Shown one piece after another: positions 17,113 through 25,931 of a stretch of 64,000 nt of DNA. Source of the stretch: Amycolatopsis granulosa (GTDB lineage: Bacteria; Actinomycetota; Actinomycetes; Mycobacteriales; Pseudonocardiaceae); the NCBI RefSeq assembly GCF_011758745.1, contig NZ_JAANOV010000001.1, positions 5,208,001 to 5,272,000 of the forward strand. Reading direction: 5' to 3'. Within the stretch, counting starts at the first letter, position 1, and every line of letters begins with the position of its first letter. The notes beneath the pieces were generated by a model. That model saw nothing but the letters and a program-made list of their open reading frames with translations, had not been told where the DNA came from and searched no databases. The position numbers were made by a program, and so were the translations under genes.

Positions 17113-18105
17113 GTGAAGCTGTCCGTGCTCGACCGGTCCCGCACCCGCGAAGGGGGCACGCACGCCGCCGCGCTGCGGGAGACCGTGGCCTTCGCCCGGC
17201 AGGCGGAGGAGCTGGGATACCACCGGTTCTGGGTGTCCGAGCACCACAGCGTGCCGGGGGTGGCCGGATCCGCGCCCACCGTCCTGGCCGCGGCCGTCGC
17301 CGCCGCCACCTCCCGCATCCGCGTGGGCACCGGTGGCGTGATGCTGCCCAACCACCAGCCGCTCGTCGTGGCCGAACAGTTCGGGGTGCTCGAGGCGCTG
17401 CACCCCGGTCGGATCGACATGGGCCTGGGCCGGTCGGTCGGGTTCACCGGCGGGGTGCGGCGCGCCCTCGGCCACGGCAAGGACGACGCCGACCGCTTCG
17501 GTGAGCAGGTGCGGCTGCTGCTCGGCTACCTCGACGGCACCCAGCGCGAGCACCCGGGCGTGCACGCCTACCCCGCCGAAGGCGCACCGGTACCGGCTTT
17601 CCTGCTCGCCACCGGTGCCGGCGCGGACCTCGCCGCCGAACTCGGCCTGCCCCTGGTGATCGGCGCGGTCCGCGGCGAGGCGGCCATGCTGGAGGCCATC
17701 GGCCGCTACCGCGACGGGTTCGTGCCGTCGGCGCGCTGCCCGGCGCCGTACGTGGTGGTCTCGGCGACCGTGGCCGTCGCGGAGACGGCGGAGGCGGCGG
17801 AGCGGCTCCTCGTACCGGAAGCGTGGTCGGCGGCCTGGTCCCGCACGCACGGCGTCTTCCCGCCGCTGCGGCCCGCGGGCGAGGTCCTCACCCGGACGAT
17901 GACCGGCCGCGAACGCACGTTCTTCGACGAGGCCCGGCAGGGGCACCTCGCCGGCACGCCCCGGGACGTGGCCCGGAAGCTGGACGCGCTCGTGGCCCGC
18001 ACCGGAGCCGACGAGATCCTGGTGACGACCAGCACCTACGACCGTGCCGAGATGCTCGCCTCCTACCGGCTGCTGGCCGAATCGGTCCTGGCGGCCGCGC
18101 GGTAA
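17113..18105 (+). CDS. LLM-class flavin-dependent oxidoreductase
   Basis: 330-aa bacterial luciferase-like TIM barrel that binds FMN or F420. The start VKLSVLDRSRTREG fits the family's usual MKLSVLDQSP opening, so GTG 17113 is preferred to 17104. FWVSEHHSVPGVAG is the classic luciferase-family motif near residue 35. RIRVGTGGVMLPNHQPL is near residue 75 and RIDMGLGRSVG near 110. Substrate cannot be read from sequence. The 3' end overlaps aftC on the opposite strand by 43 bp, so the two converge. Confidence 0.88.
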   Translation: MKLSVLDRSRTREGGTHAAALRETVAFARQAEELGYHRFWVSEHHSVPGVAGSAPTVLAAAVAAATSRIRVGTGGVMLPNHQPLVVAEQFGVLEALHPGRIDMGLGRSVGFTGGVRRALGHGKDDADRFGEQVRLLLGYLDGTQREHPGVHAYPAEGAPVPAFLLATGAGADLAAELGLPLVIGAVRGEAAMLEAIGRYRDGFVPSARCPAPYVVVSATVAVAETAEAAERLLVPEAWSAAWSRTHGVFPPLRPAGEVLTRTMTGRERTFFDEARQGHLAGTPRDVARKLDALVARTGADEILVTTSTYDRAEMLASYRLLAESVLAAAR

Positions 18106-19361
18106 CCGAGCGCGACCGCGAGAAACACCCCGAACGTCAGCCAGAGGTAGGCGTTCTGGCACAGCCACCGCACCCCGGCCGCGGTGAGCTCGAGCACCGA
18201 GTTCTCCCGCAGCCCGGCGAGCGGCAGCACCCCGCCGGAGGTCACGAGGAGGGCGCCGACCAGCGCGACCCAGGCCGGCACGGAGCCGCGGAAGGCGCGA
18301 TCGGCCAGCCAGATCAGCAGCATCGCCAGCCACACCCAGTGGTGCACCCAGCTGTACGGGGAGACGGCCGTCATCGCAAGCCCGCACAGCGTCACCGCGG
18401 CCAGCTCCTCGCCCCGCGCGGACAGGCGGCGCACCAGAAGCAGGCACACCACCGCCGTCACCACGGCGGCCAGCAGCCAGCCGATCTGCATGCCCCCGGC
18501 GAGGCCGGTCGTGCGCGCGAAGAACCCGCGCAGCGACTCGTTCGACGGGTTCTCCGGCACCCCCACCCGGGCCGGGTCGGCGAACGCGCCGGACCAGAAG
18601 GTCACCGAGTCGTGCCGCAGGACGGCGAACCCGATCGCGACGGTCGCCGCGAACGCCCCGCCCGCGACCGCCGCGGCCCGGTAGCGGCGCGTGACCAGCA
18701 GGTACAGCACGAAGAACGCGGGCGTCAGCTTGATCCCGGTGGCGATCCCGATCAGCGCGCCCTTGACCTTCGACGAGTCGGGCAGCGCCACGTCGAGCAG
18801 CACCAGCGTCATCAGCAGGATGTTGACCTGACCGAACGCCATCGTCTCGCGCACCGGCTCGCACCACATCAGCACCGCCGCGACCGGCAGGCTGAACAGC
18901 ACCAGCCGCACGTCGCGCCGCAACCGCAGCAGCGACAGCGCCGCCCACACGCCGACGACCAGCATCGCGTAGTCAGCGAGCGCGCCCACCCAGCGGAAGC
19001 CGGCACCGGTCAGCGGGGCGAGCGGCACGAACAGCAGCGCCGCGAACGGGGTGTAGACGAACTCCCACACGCCGCGGACGTGGCCCAGCAGAGGCGTGTC
19101 GTAGACGGACACGCCGTGCAGCACCCGCTGACCCGCGATCTGGTAGACGCCCAGGTCGAGCAGGTGCAGCAGCGCGGGCAGGTTGGCCAGCACCTCGCGC
19201 ACGTACCAGAAACCGGACACCCCGCCCAGCACCAGCACCGGCCAGAAGACCGCCCAGGGCACCGGTCGCCGGCCGCCGTCCCGCGGTGCCGGCCACGCGG
19301 CCGCCGTCTCGACGGTCGATGAGGGCACTGTCACTCCCAGTGCTTGCTGGTCCGGGCGCAT
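18063..19361 (-). CDS. aftC: GT87 glycosyltransferase, AftC-type alpha-(1->3)-arabinofuranosyltransferase
   Basis: 432-aa polytopic GT-C enzyme with about ten hydrophobic helices. The catalytic acidic motif after the first helix is HLLDLGVYQIAG near residue 52. ATGIKLTPAFFVLYLLV and SPYSWVHHWVWLAML are typical GT87 (DUF2029) stretches. AftC uses decaprenyl-phospho-arabinose to branch cell-wall arabinan. It lies between msrB and the Rv2672-like hydrolase, as recalled for Rv2673 aftC, which supports orthology. The second ATG (MRPDQQALGV) is chosen as start. Convergent with the LLM gene. Confidence 0.82.
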   Translation of the reverse strand: MRPDQQALGVTVPSSTVETAAAWPAPRDGGRRPVPWAVFWPVLVLGGVSGFWYVREVLANLPALLHLLDLGVYQIAGQRVLHGVSVYDTPLLGHVRGVWEFVYTPFAALLFVPLAPLTGAGFRWVGALADYAMLVVGVWAALSLLRLRRDVRLVLFSLPVAAVLMWCEPVRETMAFGQVNILLMTLVLLDVALPDSSKVKGALIGIATGIKLTPAFFVLYLLVTRRYRAAAVAGGAFAATVAIGFAVLRHDSVTFWSGAFADPARVGVPENPSNESLRGFFARTTGLAGGMQIGWLLAAVVTAVVCLLLVRRLSARGEELAAVTLCGLAMTAVSPYSWVHHWVWLAMLLIWLADRAFRGSVPAWVALVGALLVTSGGVLPLAGLRENSVLELTAAGVRWLCQNAYLWLTFGVFLAVALGYRAAARTDSASSR

Positions 19362-19401
19362 GGTGGACAAGCCTAACGGGCCGCGTGCGCTCTGCCTGCC
19401 C

Positions 19402-20928
19402 TCAGGCCGGGCAGAGGGTGCCATCGGCGGGGACCTTGCCGTCGGCGAGGAACGCCCGCACCGCTTCCGCCGCGCACGGCGAGGTCAGCGCGCCGTGCCC
19501 GGCGCCCTGCCACGCGACCCGCACCGCGCCCGGGATCTGCTGGGCCGCGCGCACCGTGCCGATCTCCGGCGTGACCGGATCGACCAGGGTGCTGGCGACC
19601 AAGATCGGCGGGATTCCCGAAGTACCCGGCGTGGGCAGCGGTTCGGTGCGCGCCGGCCACGGCAGGCACCAGGCCAGCGGTTGCGTCACGAGCCCGCCGA
19701 AGAGCGGGTAACGGCCGCGCAGCTGGTCGGTCAGCCCGGCGATCCGGTCGGCGGGCACCCGCGCGATCGTGTCGTTGCATTCGGTCGCCAGCGTTCCGTC
19801 CAGGTTGGAGGGTGCGACGTCGGAGCCGTTGAGTGCCGGCGCGACGAACTCCGCCAGTGCGCGGATGTCGCCGGTGCGGGCGGCGTCCAGCGCCCGGGCC
19901 AGCTCGTTCCAGCGGGTCCGGTCGGCGAGGCCGGCGACCACGGCCCGCAGCGCGAGGCCCGGGCCGAACATGGCACCACCCGAGGTGACCTGGGGTGCGG
20001 TGCGCAACCGGTCCAGCACCGCGGTGACCGTCGCCGTCGCGTCCTGCCCGACGGCCCGGCCGTAGGTGTCCAGCGCCGCCTGCTGCGCGGCGGCCAGGTC
20101 GCCGAGCACGGTCGCCGTGTCGCCGGACGGGTCCGGCACGCCGTCCAGCACGAACCGCCCGACCCGGTCCGGGAACCGGGCCGCGTACGAGAGGAGGACC
20201 TGCGAGCCCTCGCCGTGGCCGAGCGCGTGCAGTTTCGGCACCCCCAGCTCGCCGCGGATCTCCTCGAGGTCGCCCGCGGTGCGCCAGCTGTCGAACGCCT
20301 GCTGCGCCCCGCCGAGGTCGATGGCGCACTGCTGCCCGGCCTTGCGCGCGGCGTCCAGCAGGGGTTCCAGGTCGTGGCCGGCGGGGTCGGCGTCGAGCAG
20401 CTGGCCGCGGGTGTCGTCGGGCACGCAGGACAACGGGTCGGATTCACCCGTGCCGCGCCGGTCCACGCCGATCAGCGAGAACCGCTGCAGCAGCGCGGGC
20501 GGCAGCGTCGACGCGAGGCGAGCCGCGTAGAGGGTGCCGGCCTGGCCGCCGACGTCGTTGACCACCACCAGGGGGATCGGGCCGTCGCCCGCCCTGAGCA
20601 CGGACACCCGCGTCTGGATCCGGCCCGGCAGCGCCGGTGTGTCCAACGTGGACAGCACCGTGCCGCAGCTGAACCGCAGGTAGCCCGGTGCCGCGGAGCC
20701 TAGGCGGCCACGGGTCTGCTGGTCGCAGTCGGCCCAGTCCAGCGTCGGCGAGCGTGGTTCGGTCAGGGGCGGCAACGGCACGGCCGCGGCGGAACTCGAC
20801 GGCGCGGAGGAGACCGGTTCGTCGTTCTCCACCACCGGTGGCCGCTTCGACGGTCCCGCCGTGCACCCGGCGACGAGGGCCGTCGACAGTACGGCGACCA
20901 CGAGACCCACGAGACCCCGGCGTGGCAC
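19402..20928 (-). CDS. secreted alpha/beta-hydrolase lipoprotein (Rv2672/MzyT-like, TAP family)
   Basis: 508 aa. A lipoprotein signal is clear: PRR then hydrophobic LVGLVVAVLSTALVAG with lipobox LVAGC at residues 20-24. The start is GTG 20928, with AGAGGA about 8 nt upstream. The body is an alpha/beta hydrolase of the tripeptidyl-aminopeptidase type: SLIGVDRRGTGESDPL near 145, CLPWPARTEPLP, ASTLVDPVTPEIGT, and a C-terminal GHGALTSPCAAEAVRAFLADGKVP cap with the His. The expected nucleophile elbow reads GHGEGSQVLL, so the central residue of GxSxG is Gly rather than Ser. It may be a pseudoenzyme or use a shifted Ser. Neighbour of aftC as in mycobacteria. Confidence 0.82.
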   Translation of the reverse strand: MPRRGLVGLVVAVLSTALVAGCTAGPSKRPPVVENDEPVSSAPSSSAAAVPLPPLTEPRSPTLDWADCDQQTRGRLGSAAPGYLRFSCGTVLSTLDTPALPGRIQTRVSVLRAGDGPIPLVVVNDVGGQAGTLYAARLASTLPPALLQRFSLIGVDRRGTGESDPLSCVPDDTRGQLLDADPAGHDLEPLLDAARKAGQQCAIDLGGAQQAFDSWRTAGDLEEIRGELGVPKLHALGHGEGSQVLLSYAARFPDRVGRFVLDGVPDPSGDTATVLGDLAAAQQAALDTYGRAVGQDATATVTAVLDRLRTAPQVTSGGAMFGPGLALRAVVAGLADRTRWNELARALDAARTGDIRALAEFVAPALNGSDVAPSNLDGTLATECNDTIARVPADRIAGLTDQLRGRYPLFGGLVTQPLAWCLPWPARTEPLPTPGTSGIPPILVASTLVDPVTPEIGTVRAAQQIPGAVRVAWQGAGHGALTSPCAAEAVRAFLADGKVPADGTLCPA

Positions 20929-20995
20929 GACGTTTCCTCTTTCCGCTGCGGTGCTTGTCCGCTCCGAGGTTCGCACGACCCCCGTGTGCCCGGAG

Positions 20996-22069
20996 TCAGC
21001 GGGTGCGCTTCACCTCGCCGTGGAAGACCGCGTCGAGGTCGTAGCGGGCCGGCTCGTCGAGCTGGGCGTAGTCGCACGAGGCCGGGTCGCGGTCCGGGCG
21101 CCAGCGCACGAACTGCGCGGTGTGCCGGAACCGCGACGGGTAGCCGCCCTCGGTGTGCTCGTAGGCGACCTCGACGACCCGCTCCGGTCGCAGCGGCACC
21201 CACGGCTGCTCGGTGGCCCGCCACCGCGTGATGCCGCCCGGCAGGCGCTGCCCCTCGACGGTGCCGTCCAGCCACGGGTGCGGCGGCCCGTCGGTGATCA
21301 GGTCCGCGAGTTCCCCGGCCAGCTCCCGGCGCCGCGTCACCGGGAACGAGCCGACGACCCCGACGTGGTGCAGCACGCCGTGCTCGTCGTGCAGGCCGAG
21401 CAGCAGCGACCCGACCGCCTCGCCGGGGGTGGAGTCCTTGTGCCAGCGCAGCCCGGCCACCACGCAGTCGGCGGTGCGCGAGTGCTTGTACTTGATCATG
21501 ATCCGTTTGCCCGGCTCGTACCCGGCGTCCAGCGGTTTGCCGATCACCCCGTCCAGCCCGGCGCCCTCGAACAGCTCGAACCAGTGCCGCGCTGTGGCCG
21601 GGTCGGTGGTGGCCGGCGTGATGTTCAGGCCGCCTCCCGCCAGCTCCGCCAGCCGGGCCCGCCGCGCCCCGGTCGGCTCGCCGAGGAACAGCTCGTCGCC
21701 GAGCGCGAGCAGGTCGAACGCGACGAACGTGGCCGGAGTCTGCCCGGCGAGCAGCCGGATGCGCGACTCGGCGGGGTGGATGCGCTGGGTCAGTGCGTCG
21801 AAGTCGAGGTGGCCGGCGCGGCCGACGACCAGCTCACCGTCGAGCACCACCCGGTCCGGCAGCAGCGGCGGCAGCCGCGACAGCACCTCCGGGAAGTACC
21901 GGTTCAACGGCTTGCCGGCCCGCGACTGCAACGTCAGCTCGTCACCGTCGCGGAAGACGAGGCAGCGGAAGCCGTCCCACTTCGGTTCGAACAGCAGCTC
22001 GTCGGAGTCCGGGATCGCCTTCGCCGGTTTCGCCAGCATCGGCTGGATCGGCGGGGTCAGCGGCAGCAT
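20996..22069 (-). CDS. ligC: ATP-dependent DNA ligase, LigC type
   Basis: 357 aa. The adenylated lysine is in EPKWDGFRCLVF (KWDGFR motif) near residue 30. SRAGKPLNRYFPE is motif Ia, VLDGELVV motif III, FDLLAL motif IIIa, GLDGVIGKPLD motif IV, and IMIKYKHSRTADCVV motif V. The short C-terminal OB domain fits the stand-alone LigC class. These act as back-up repair ligases in actinobacteria, sometimes with primase/Ku partners; none is adjacent here. It precedes the hydrolase lipoprotein on the same strand with a 67-bp gap. Confidence 0.9.
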   Translation of the reverse strand: MLPLTPPIQPMLAKPAKAIPDSDELLFEPKWDGFRCLVFRDGDELTLQSRAGKPLNRYFPEVLSRLPPLLPDRVVLDGELVVGRAGHLDFDALTQRIHPAESRIRLLAGQTPATFVAFDLLALGDELFLGEPTGARRARLAELAGGGLNITPATTDPATARHWFELFEGAGLDGVIGKPLDAGYEPGKRIMIKYKHSRTADCVVAGLRWHKDSTPGEAVGSLLLGLHDEHGVLHHVGVVGSFPVTRRRELAGELADLITDGPPHPWLDGTVEGQRLPGGITRWRATEQPWVPLRPERVVEVAYEHTEGGYPSRFRHTAQFVRWRPDRDPASCDYAQLDEPARYDLDAVFHGEVKRTR

Positions 22070-22078
22070 GGGCCCACC

Positions 22079-22834
22079 CTAACCGCGGCGGCGGTACCGC
22101 AGCATCGCGAAACCGTCCTCGACCAGCACCGATGCCAGATCCATCGCGCGGGCCCCGCTCGCCATCCGCCCGATCGCGATGCGGTCCGCGCCCCCGCCGG
22201 CCAGCAACGGCGCCACCGTCAGGCACAGCTGGTCGACCAGGTCCTCGGCGACCAGCTCGCCGAACAGGTGCGGCCCGCCCTCGCAGTTGATCCGTTTCAG
22301 GCCGCGGCCCGCCAGCTGCGCGAGCGCGCTGCGCAGGTCGATGGTCTCCACCCCGGCGAGGAGGATCTCGGCGCCCGCGTCCGCCAGCGCCGCCCGCCGC
22401 TCGGCCGGGGCGTGCTCGGTGGTGATCACGATCGGCGGCACGGTCGTGTCGGTGAACAGCGGCGCCGCCGGATCGAGGCGGGCGCTGCCGGTGACCACCG
22501 CGATCGGCGGCACCTCGGCGAGGCCGAGCCGTGCCCGGCGCGCCCGGCGTTGCGGGCTGGTGCGGACACCGCGGTAGTTCTCCGCGCGGACGGTGCCGGC
22601 GCCGGCCAGCACGACGTCGGCCAGCAGACGGCCGAGGAAGAAGATCCGCTTGTCCGCCGGGCCGGACAGGCCCTCGGACCGGCCCTCCAGCGTCGAGGCG
22701 CCGTCGGCGGAGGAGGTGAAGTTGGCCTGCACCCAGGGCCCGTCGAGGGCCTGCGGGTATCCGTAGATCCGTTCCAGGTCGTCGTCGGAGAGGTCGTCGA
22801 GGAGGTCGGGCCACACGCTGCGCACGATCTCCAT
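22079..22834 (-). CDS. pyrimidine-reductase family protein (RibD C-terminal-like)
   Basis: 251 aa, NADPH-binding dihydrofolate-reductase-like fold. VQANFTSSADGASTLEGRS near residue 35 and GPADKRIFFLGRLLADVVLAG near 60 match the RibD reductase/Rv2671 group. INCEGGPHLFGELV near 180 is the conserved glycine-rich turn. Rv2671 of M. tuberculosis can reduce dihydrofolate and contributes to antifolate resistance, so a riboflavin-only role should not be assumed. ATG 22834 (or the GTG just before) is the start; the ligase follows 10 bp after its stop. Confidence 0.85.
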   Translation of the reverse strand: MEIVRSVWPDLLDDLSDDDLERIYGYPQALDGPWVQANFTSSADGASTLEGRSEGLSGPADKRIFFLGRLLADVVLAGAGTVRAENYRGVRTSPQRRARRARLGLAEVPPIAVVTGSARLDPAAPLFTDTTVPPIVITTEHAPAERRAALADAGAEILLAGVETIDLRSALAQLAGRGLKRINCEGGPHLFGELVAEDLVDQLCLTVAPLLAGGGADRIAIGRMASGARAMDLASVLVEDGFAMLRYRRRG

Positions 22835-22889
22835 CACATCACGGCCGGACGGCACCGGCTCGCCGCCGGGCTCCCGATACCCTGGGCGG

Positions 22890-23918
22890 ATGCCCGCGCA
22901 CCTCACCGACCGGCGTCCCGAGCTGGGGGCGGACGAGCTGATCGCCGCCCTGGTGCCGCCGCCGCGCTTCGACGCCGTGCGGTTCGCCACCTACGTGCCG
23001 AACCCGGACGAGCCGAGTCAGGCGCAGGCCGTGCGGGACTGCTCGACGTTCGCGGCGCGCATCGGCGCGGCAGCCCCGAAGAAGTCGAAGCTGCGGGCGC
23101 TGTTCGGCGGGGGATCGGCGCCCGATCCGGCGAGCCTCGGCCTCTACCTCGACGGCGGGTTCGGTGTGGGCAAGACCCACCTGCTCGCCTCCACCTGGCA
23201 CGACGCGCCCTCACCCAAGGCCTACGGCACGTTCGTCGAGCTGACCCACCTGGTCGGCGCGCTCGGTTTCGGCGAGGCGGTGCGGCGGTTGTCGGAGCAC
23301 CGGCTGCTCGCGATCGATGAGTTCGAGCTGGACGACCCGGGTGACACGATGCTGGTCACCCGGCTGCTGCGGGAGCTGACCGACGCGGGGGTACACGTGG
23401 CGGCGACCTCGAACACCTTGCCGGACAAGCTGGGCGAGGGCCGGTTCGCGGCCGAGGACTTCCTGCGCGAGATCCAGTCGCTGTCGTCGCGGTTCTCCGT
23501 GGTGCGGGTGGACGGGCCGGACTACCGGCACCGCGGGCTGCCCGAGGCGCCGCCGCCGGTCGACGAGCAGACCCTGCTGACGTCCGCGGAGACCCGTGAG
23601 GGTGCGACGCTGGACGACTTCGACGCGCTGTGCGCCCACCTGGCGACGCTGCACCCGTCCCGCTACGGCCGTCTCGTCGACGGCGTGTCCGTCGTGCACG
23701 TCCGCGGGGTGCGGCCGGCGCCGGACCAGAACGTCGCGCTGCGGCTGGTCGCCTTCGCCGACCGGCTCTACGACCGGGCCATCCCGGTGGTCGTCTCCGG
23801 CGAGTCGCTCGCGGCGCTGTTCACCGAGGAGATGCTGCAGGGGGGCTACCGGAAGAAGTACCTGCGGGCGGTGAGCCGTCTGACGGCACTCGCGCGAGAC
23901 GCCGCGTCGGTGAGCTGA
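22890..23918 (+). CDS. zapE: cell division protein ZapE / AFG1-like ATPase
   Basis: 342-aa AFG1-family P-loop ATPase. Walker A is DGGFGVGKTHLLAS near residue 90 and Walker B is LLAIDEFELDDPGDTM near 140. ATSNTLPDKLGEGRF is the sensor region and QGGYRKKYLRAVSRL closes the C-terminus. ZapE associates with the Z-ring in proteobacteria; in actinobacteria the role is less clear. Divergent from the reductase gene with 55 bp between, as around Rv2670c-Rv2671. The last 98 bp overlap the PAP2 gene on the opposite strand. Confidence 0.92.
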   Translation: MPAHLTDRRPELGADELIAALVPPPRFDAVRFATYVPNPDEPSQAQAVRDCSTFAARIGAAAPKKSKLRALFGGGSAPDPASLGLYLDGGFGVGKTHLLASTWHDAPSPKAYGTFVELTHLVGALGFGEAVRRLSEHRLLAIDEFELDDPGDTMLVTRLLRELTDAGVHVAATSNTLPDKLGEGRFAAEDFLREIQSLSSRFSVVRVDGPDYRHRGLPEAPPPVDEQTLLTSAETREGATLDDFDALCAHLATLHPSRYGRLVDGVSVVHVRGVRPAPDQNVALRLVAFADRLYDRAIPVVVSGESLAALFTEEMLQGGYRKKYLRAVSRLTALARDAASVS

Positions 23919-24456
23919 GCGCGAGCACCGCGGCGACGGCGAAGCACGCGCCGCCCAGCACGTCGGTGGGGTAGTGGTAGCCGAGCCCGACGAGCCCGAC
24001 ACCGGCGACGACCAGCACGACGCCGCTGATCGAGGCGGTGATCGCGGTGGCCGCCCCGCGGCGGGCGAGCAGCACGAGCACGGTGAGGGTGGCGGCCAGG
24101 CTGACGGTGTGCCCGCTGGGATAGGCGAGGTCGCCGGCCTTCGTCCGGTCGAACAGCGGCTTGAGCACCCATGTGTTGAGCGCGATCGGCACCGCGACAC
24201 CGGTGACCGCCAGGGCCACGCCGTCCCAGCGGTGGCCGAGCGCGCAGGCGAGCACGACGATCCCGAGCAGCGGCAGCAGCACCACCGGTTCGGTGGGCAG
24301 CACGAACAGGTGCAGCAGCGCGGGCTGACCGATCACGCCGCCGTAGAGCCACGCCGTGATCCGCGTGTCGATGCCACCGGCGGTGGTGTCCCCGGCGACC
24401 GGGATCCCGACGGCGACCGTGACCACGGCGCACACCGCGGCCACGCCCCACCTCAC
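23821..24456 (-). CDS. PAP2-superfamily phosphatase, membrane
   Basis: 211 aa with about six hydrophobic segments. The three-part phosphatase signature is present: KPLFDRTKAGD, YPSGHTVSLAAT and GLGYHYPTDVLGG. Substrates would be a lipid phosphate such as undecaprenyl or phosphatidylglycerol phosphate. The final 30 residues are Pro/Ser-rich and antisense to the zapE 3' end. The ATG overlaps the DUF2252 stop by 4 nt (ATGA), so it is the second gene of that pair. Confidence 0.9.
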   Translation of the reverse strand: MRWGVAAVCAVVTVAVGIPVAGDTTAGGIDTRITAWLYGGVIGQPALLHLFVLPTEPVVLLPLLGIVVLACALGHRWDGVALAVTGVAVPIALNTWVLKPLFDRTKAGDLAYPSGHTVSLAATLTVLVLLARRGAATAITASISGVVLVVAGVGLVGLGYHYPTDVLGGACFAVAAVLALSSPTRRLARVPSDGSPPAGTSSGSPPAASPR

Positions 24457-25832
24457 CGGTCACCCCGCGCCGCCGGGAAGCGGCCCGTCTCGACCGCTCT
24501 GACCAGCTCGGCGTGGTCGGACTCGGTCTGGTCGGCGTACCGCACCGCGAACCGGCCGATCGCCTCGTCGAGCCGGTCGTCGCCGTCGAGGTAGCCGGCC
24601 AGCAGCCGCGGGTGGACCGACCGGAGGTGCGCGCGGGCGAGCAGGGCACCGGCGAGGCGGCCGTAGTCGTCGAGGTCCGCGCCGCTCAGCTCGGTCGGAT
24701 CCAGGGAACCCTTGTAGTTGCGGAACTGCCGCACGATGAAGGGCCGTCCCTCGACGGTCGTCCAGCCGAGCAGGATGTCGGACTCGGTCTGCACCAGGCG
24801 CGTGCCGTGCACGATGCGTTGTCCCTCGTGCTCGGTGCGGTGCTCCGGCAGGTAGGGCGTCAGCGCCGACGGCCGGGCCTCCTTGACCTGCAGCACCAGG
24901 TCCTCGTCGGTGTTGCCGTGCAGCAGCACCAGGTAGCTGCGGAACCCGGCGCTGCCGGTGCCGACCACCCGGAAGGCGACATCGGCGATCCGGTAACGGG
25001 CGATCAGGTTGCGCCGCGATTCACGCAGGGTGTGCACATAGGACATCAGCCCGTCGGCGACGGCGTCGGCAGTGACCTCGTCGACTCGCCGCAGCAGGGG
25101 CGGGTCCTCGAGGAAGCGGTGCCGGCTCAGGCCGGCGCTATGGTCGTCGATGCGCTCGGTCCACCGGGCGGCGACGCGGGCGCTGGTGTTGCGGCGCGCC
25201 TTCTCCGCGGCCGCCCCGAACTCGTCGGCGAGGTCCTCGGCCCGCAGGTCGGACAAGGCGTCCTCGTCGCCGAGCGCGGTCCACGACCGCAGGAACGGTG
25301 CGGTACCGAGCCGGCGCACGACGCGCCGGTAGGACTTCACCGAGTCCTCGGCCGCGTCCTGGCAGTCCTTTTCGGACACGCCACCCGCGCGCCCGGCCAG
25401 GACCAGGCTGGCGGCGAGGCGCTTGAGGTCCCACTCCCACGGGCCGCGCACGGTTTCGTCGAAGTCGTTGACGTCCATCACGATCCGCCCGTCCGGCGTG
25501 CCGTAGAGGCCGAAGTTCGCGGCGTGCGCGTCGCCGCAGATCTGGGCGGAAAGCCCGCTGTGCGGTGTTCCGGCGAGGTCGGCGGCCATCAACCCGGCCG
25601 CACCGCGGAAGAACGCGAACGGGGACGCGATCATGCGGCCGATCCGCAGCGGGATCAGCTGGTCGAGGCGTCCTGCGTTGCCGGCCTCGACGAACTCGGC
25701 CACCCGCGGCCGGAGCGTGCCGCGGGCGTCGTGGTCGTGCACCGCCGGCGGGATGCGCGCGGCCAGTTCGCGTCCGCGCGCGTGGAGTTCCGCCGGGTCG
25801 CTCACCTCACCCGGCACCAGGGCCCGTTCCAT
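24453..25832 (-). CDS. DUF2252 family protein
   Basis: 459 aa from ATG 25832 (MERALVPGEVSDPAEL). The fold resembles aminoglycoside-phosphotransferase/kinase-like proteins. AQICGDAHAANFGLYGTP near residue 105 carries the HxxN-like catalytic loop, VMDVNDFDETVRGPWEWDLKR follows as the metal-binding Asp region, and RLVQTESDILLGW lies further on. Biochemical function is not established. It is coupled to the downstream PAP2 gene by an ATGA overlap. Confidence 0.88.
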   Translation of the reverse strand: MERALVPGEVSDPAELHARGRELAARIPPAVHDHDARGTLRPRVAEFVEAGNAGRLDQLIPLRIGRMIASPFAFFRGAAGLMAADLAGTPHSGLSAQICGDAHAANFGLYGTPDGRIVMDVNDFDETVRGPWEWDLKRLAASLVLAGRAGGVSEKDCQDAAEDSVKSYRRVVRRLGTAPFLRSWTALGDEDALSDLRAEDLADEFGAAAEKARRNTSARVAARWTERIDDHSAGLSRHRFLEDPPLLRRVDEVTADAVADGLMSYVHTLRESRRNLIARYRIADVAFRVVGTGSAGFRSYLVLLHGNTDEDLVLQVKEARPSALTPYLPEHRTEHEGQRIVHGTRLVQTESDILLGWTTVEGRPFIVRQFRNYKGSLDPTELSGADLDDYGRLAGALLARAHLRSVHPRLLAGYLDGDDRLDEAIGRFAVRYADQTESDHAELVRAVETGRFPAARGDR

Positions 25833-25931
25833 CCCCGCCTCCTCCCGCCGTCCGCACAGTCTGCACAACGTACGTCGGGTGCCGGAGGTTTCTGGGCCCA
25901 CCGGGCGATGGCATGCCCCGGTGCGAGGTGG

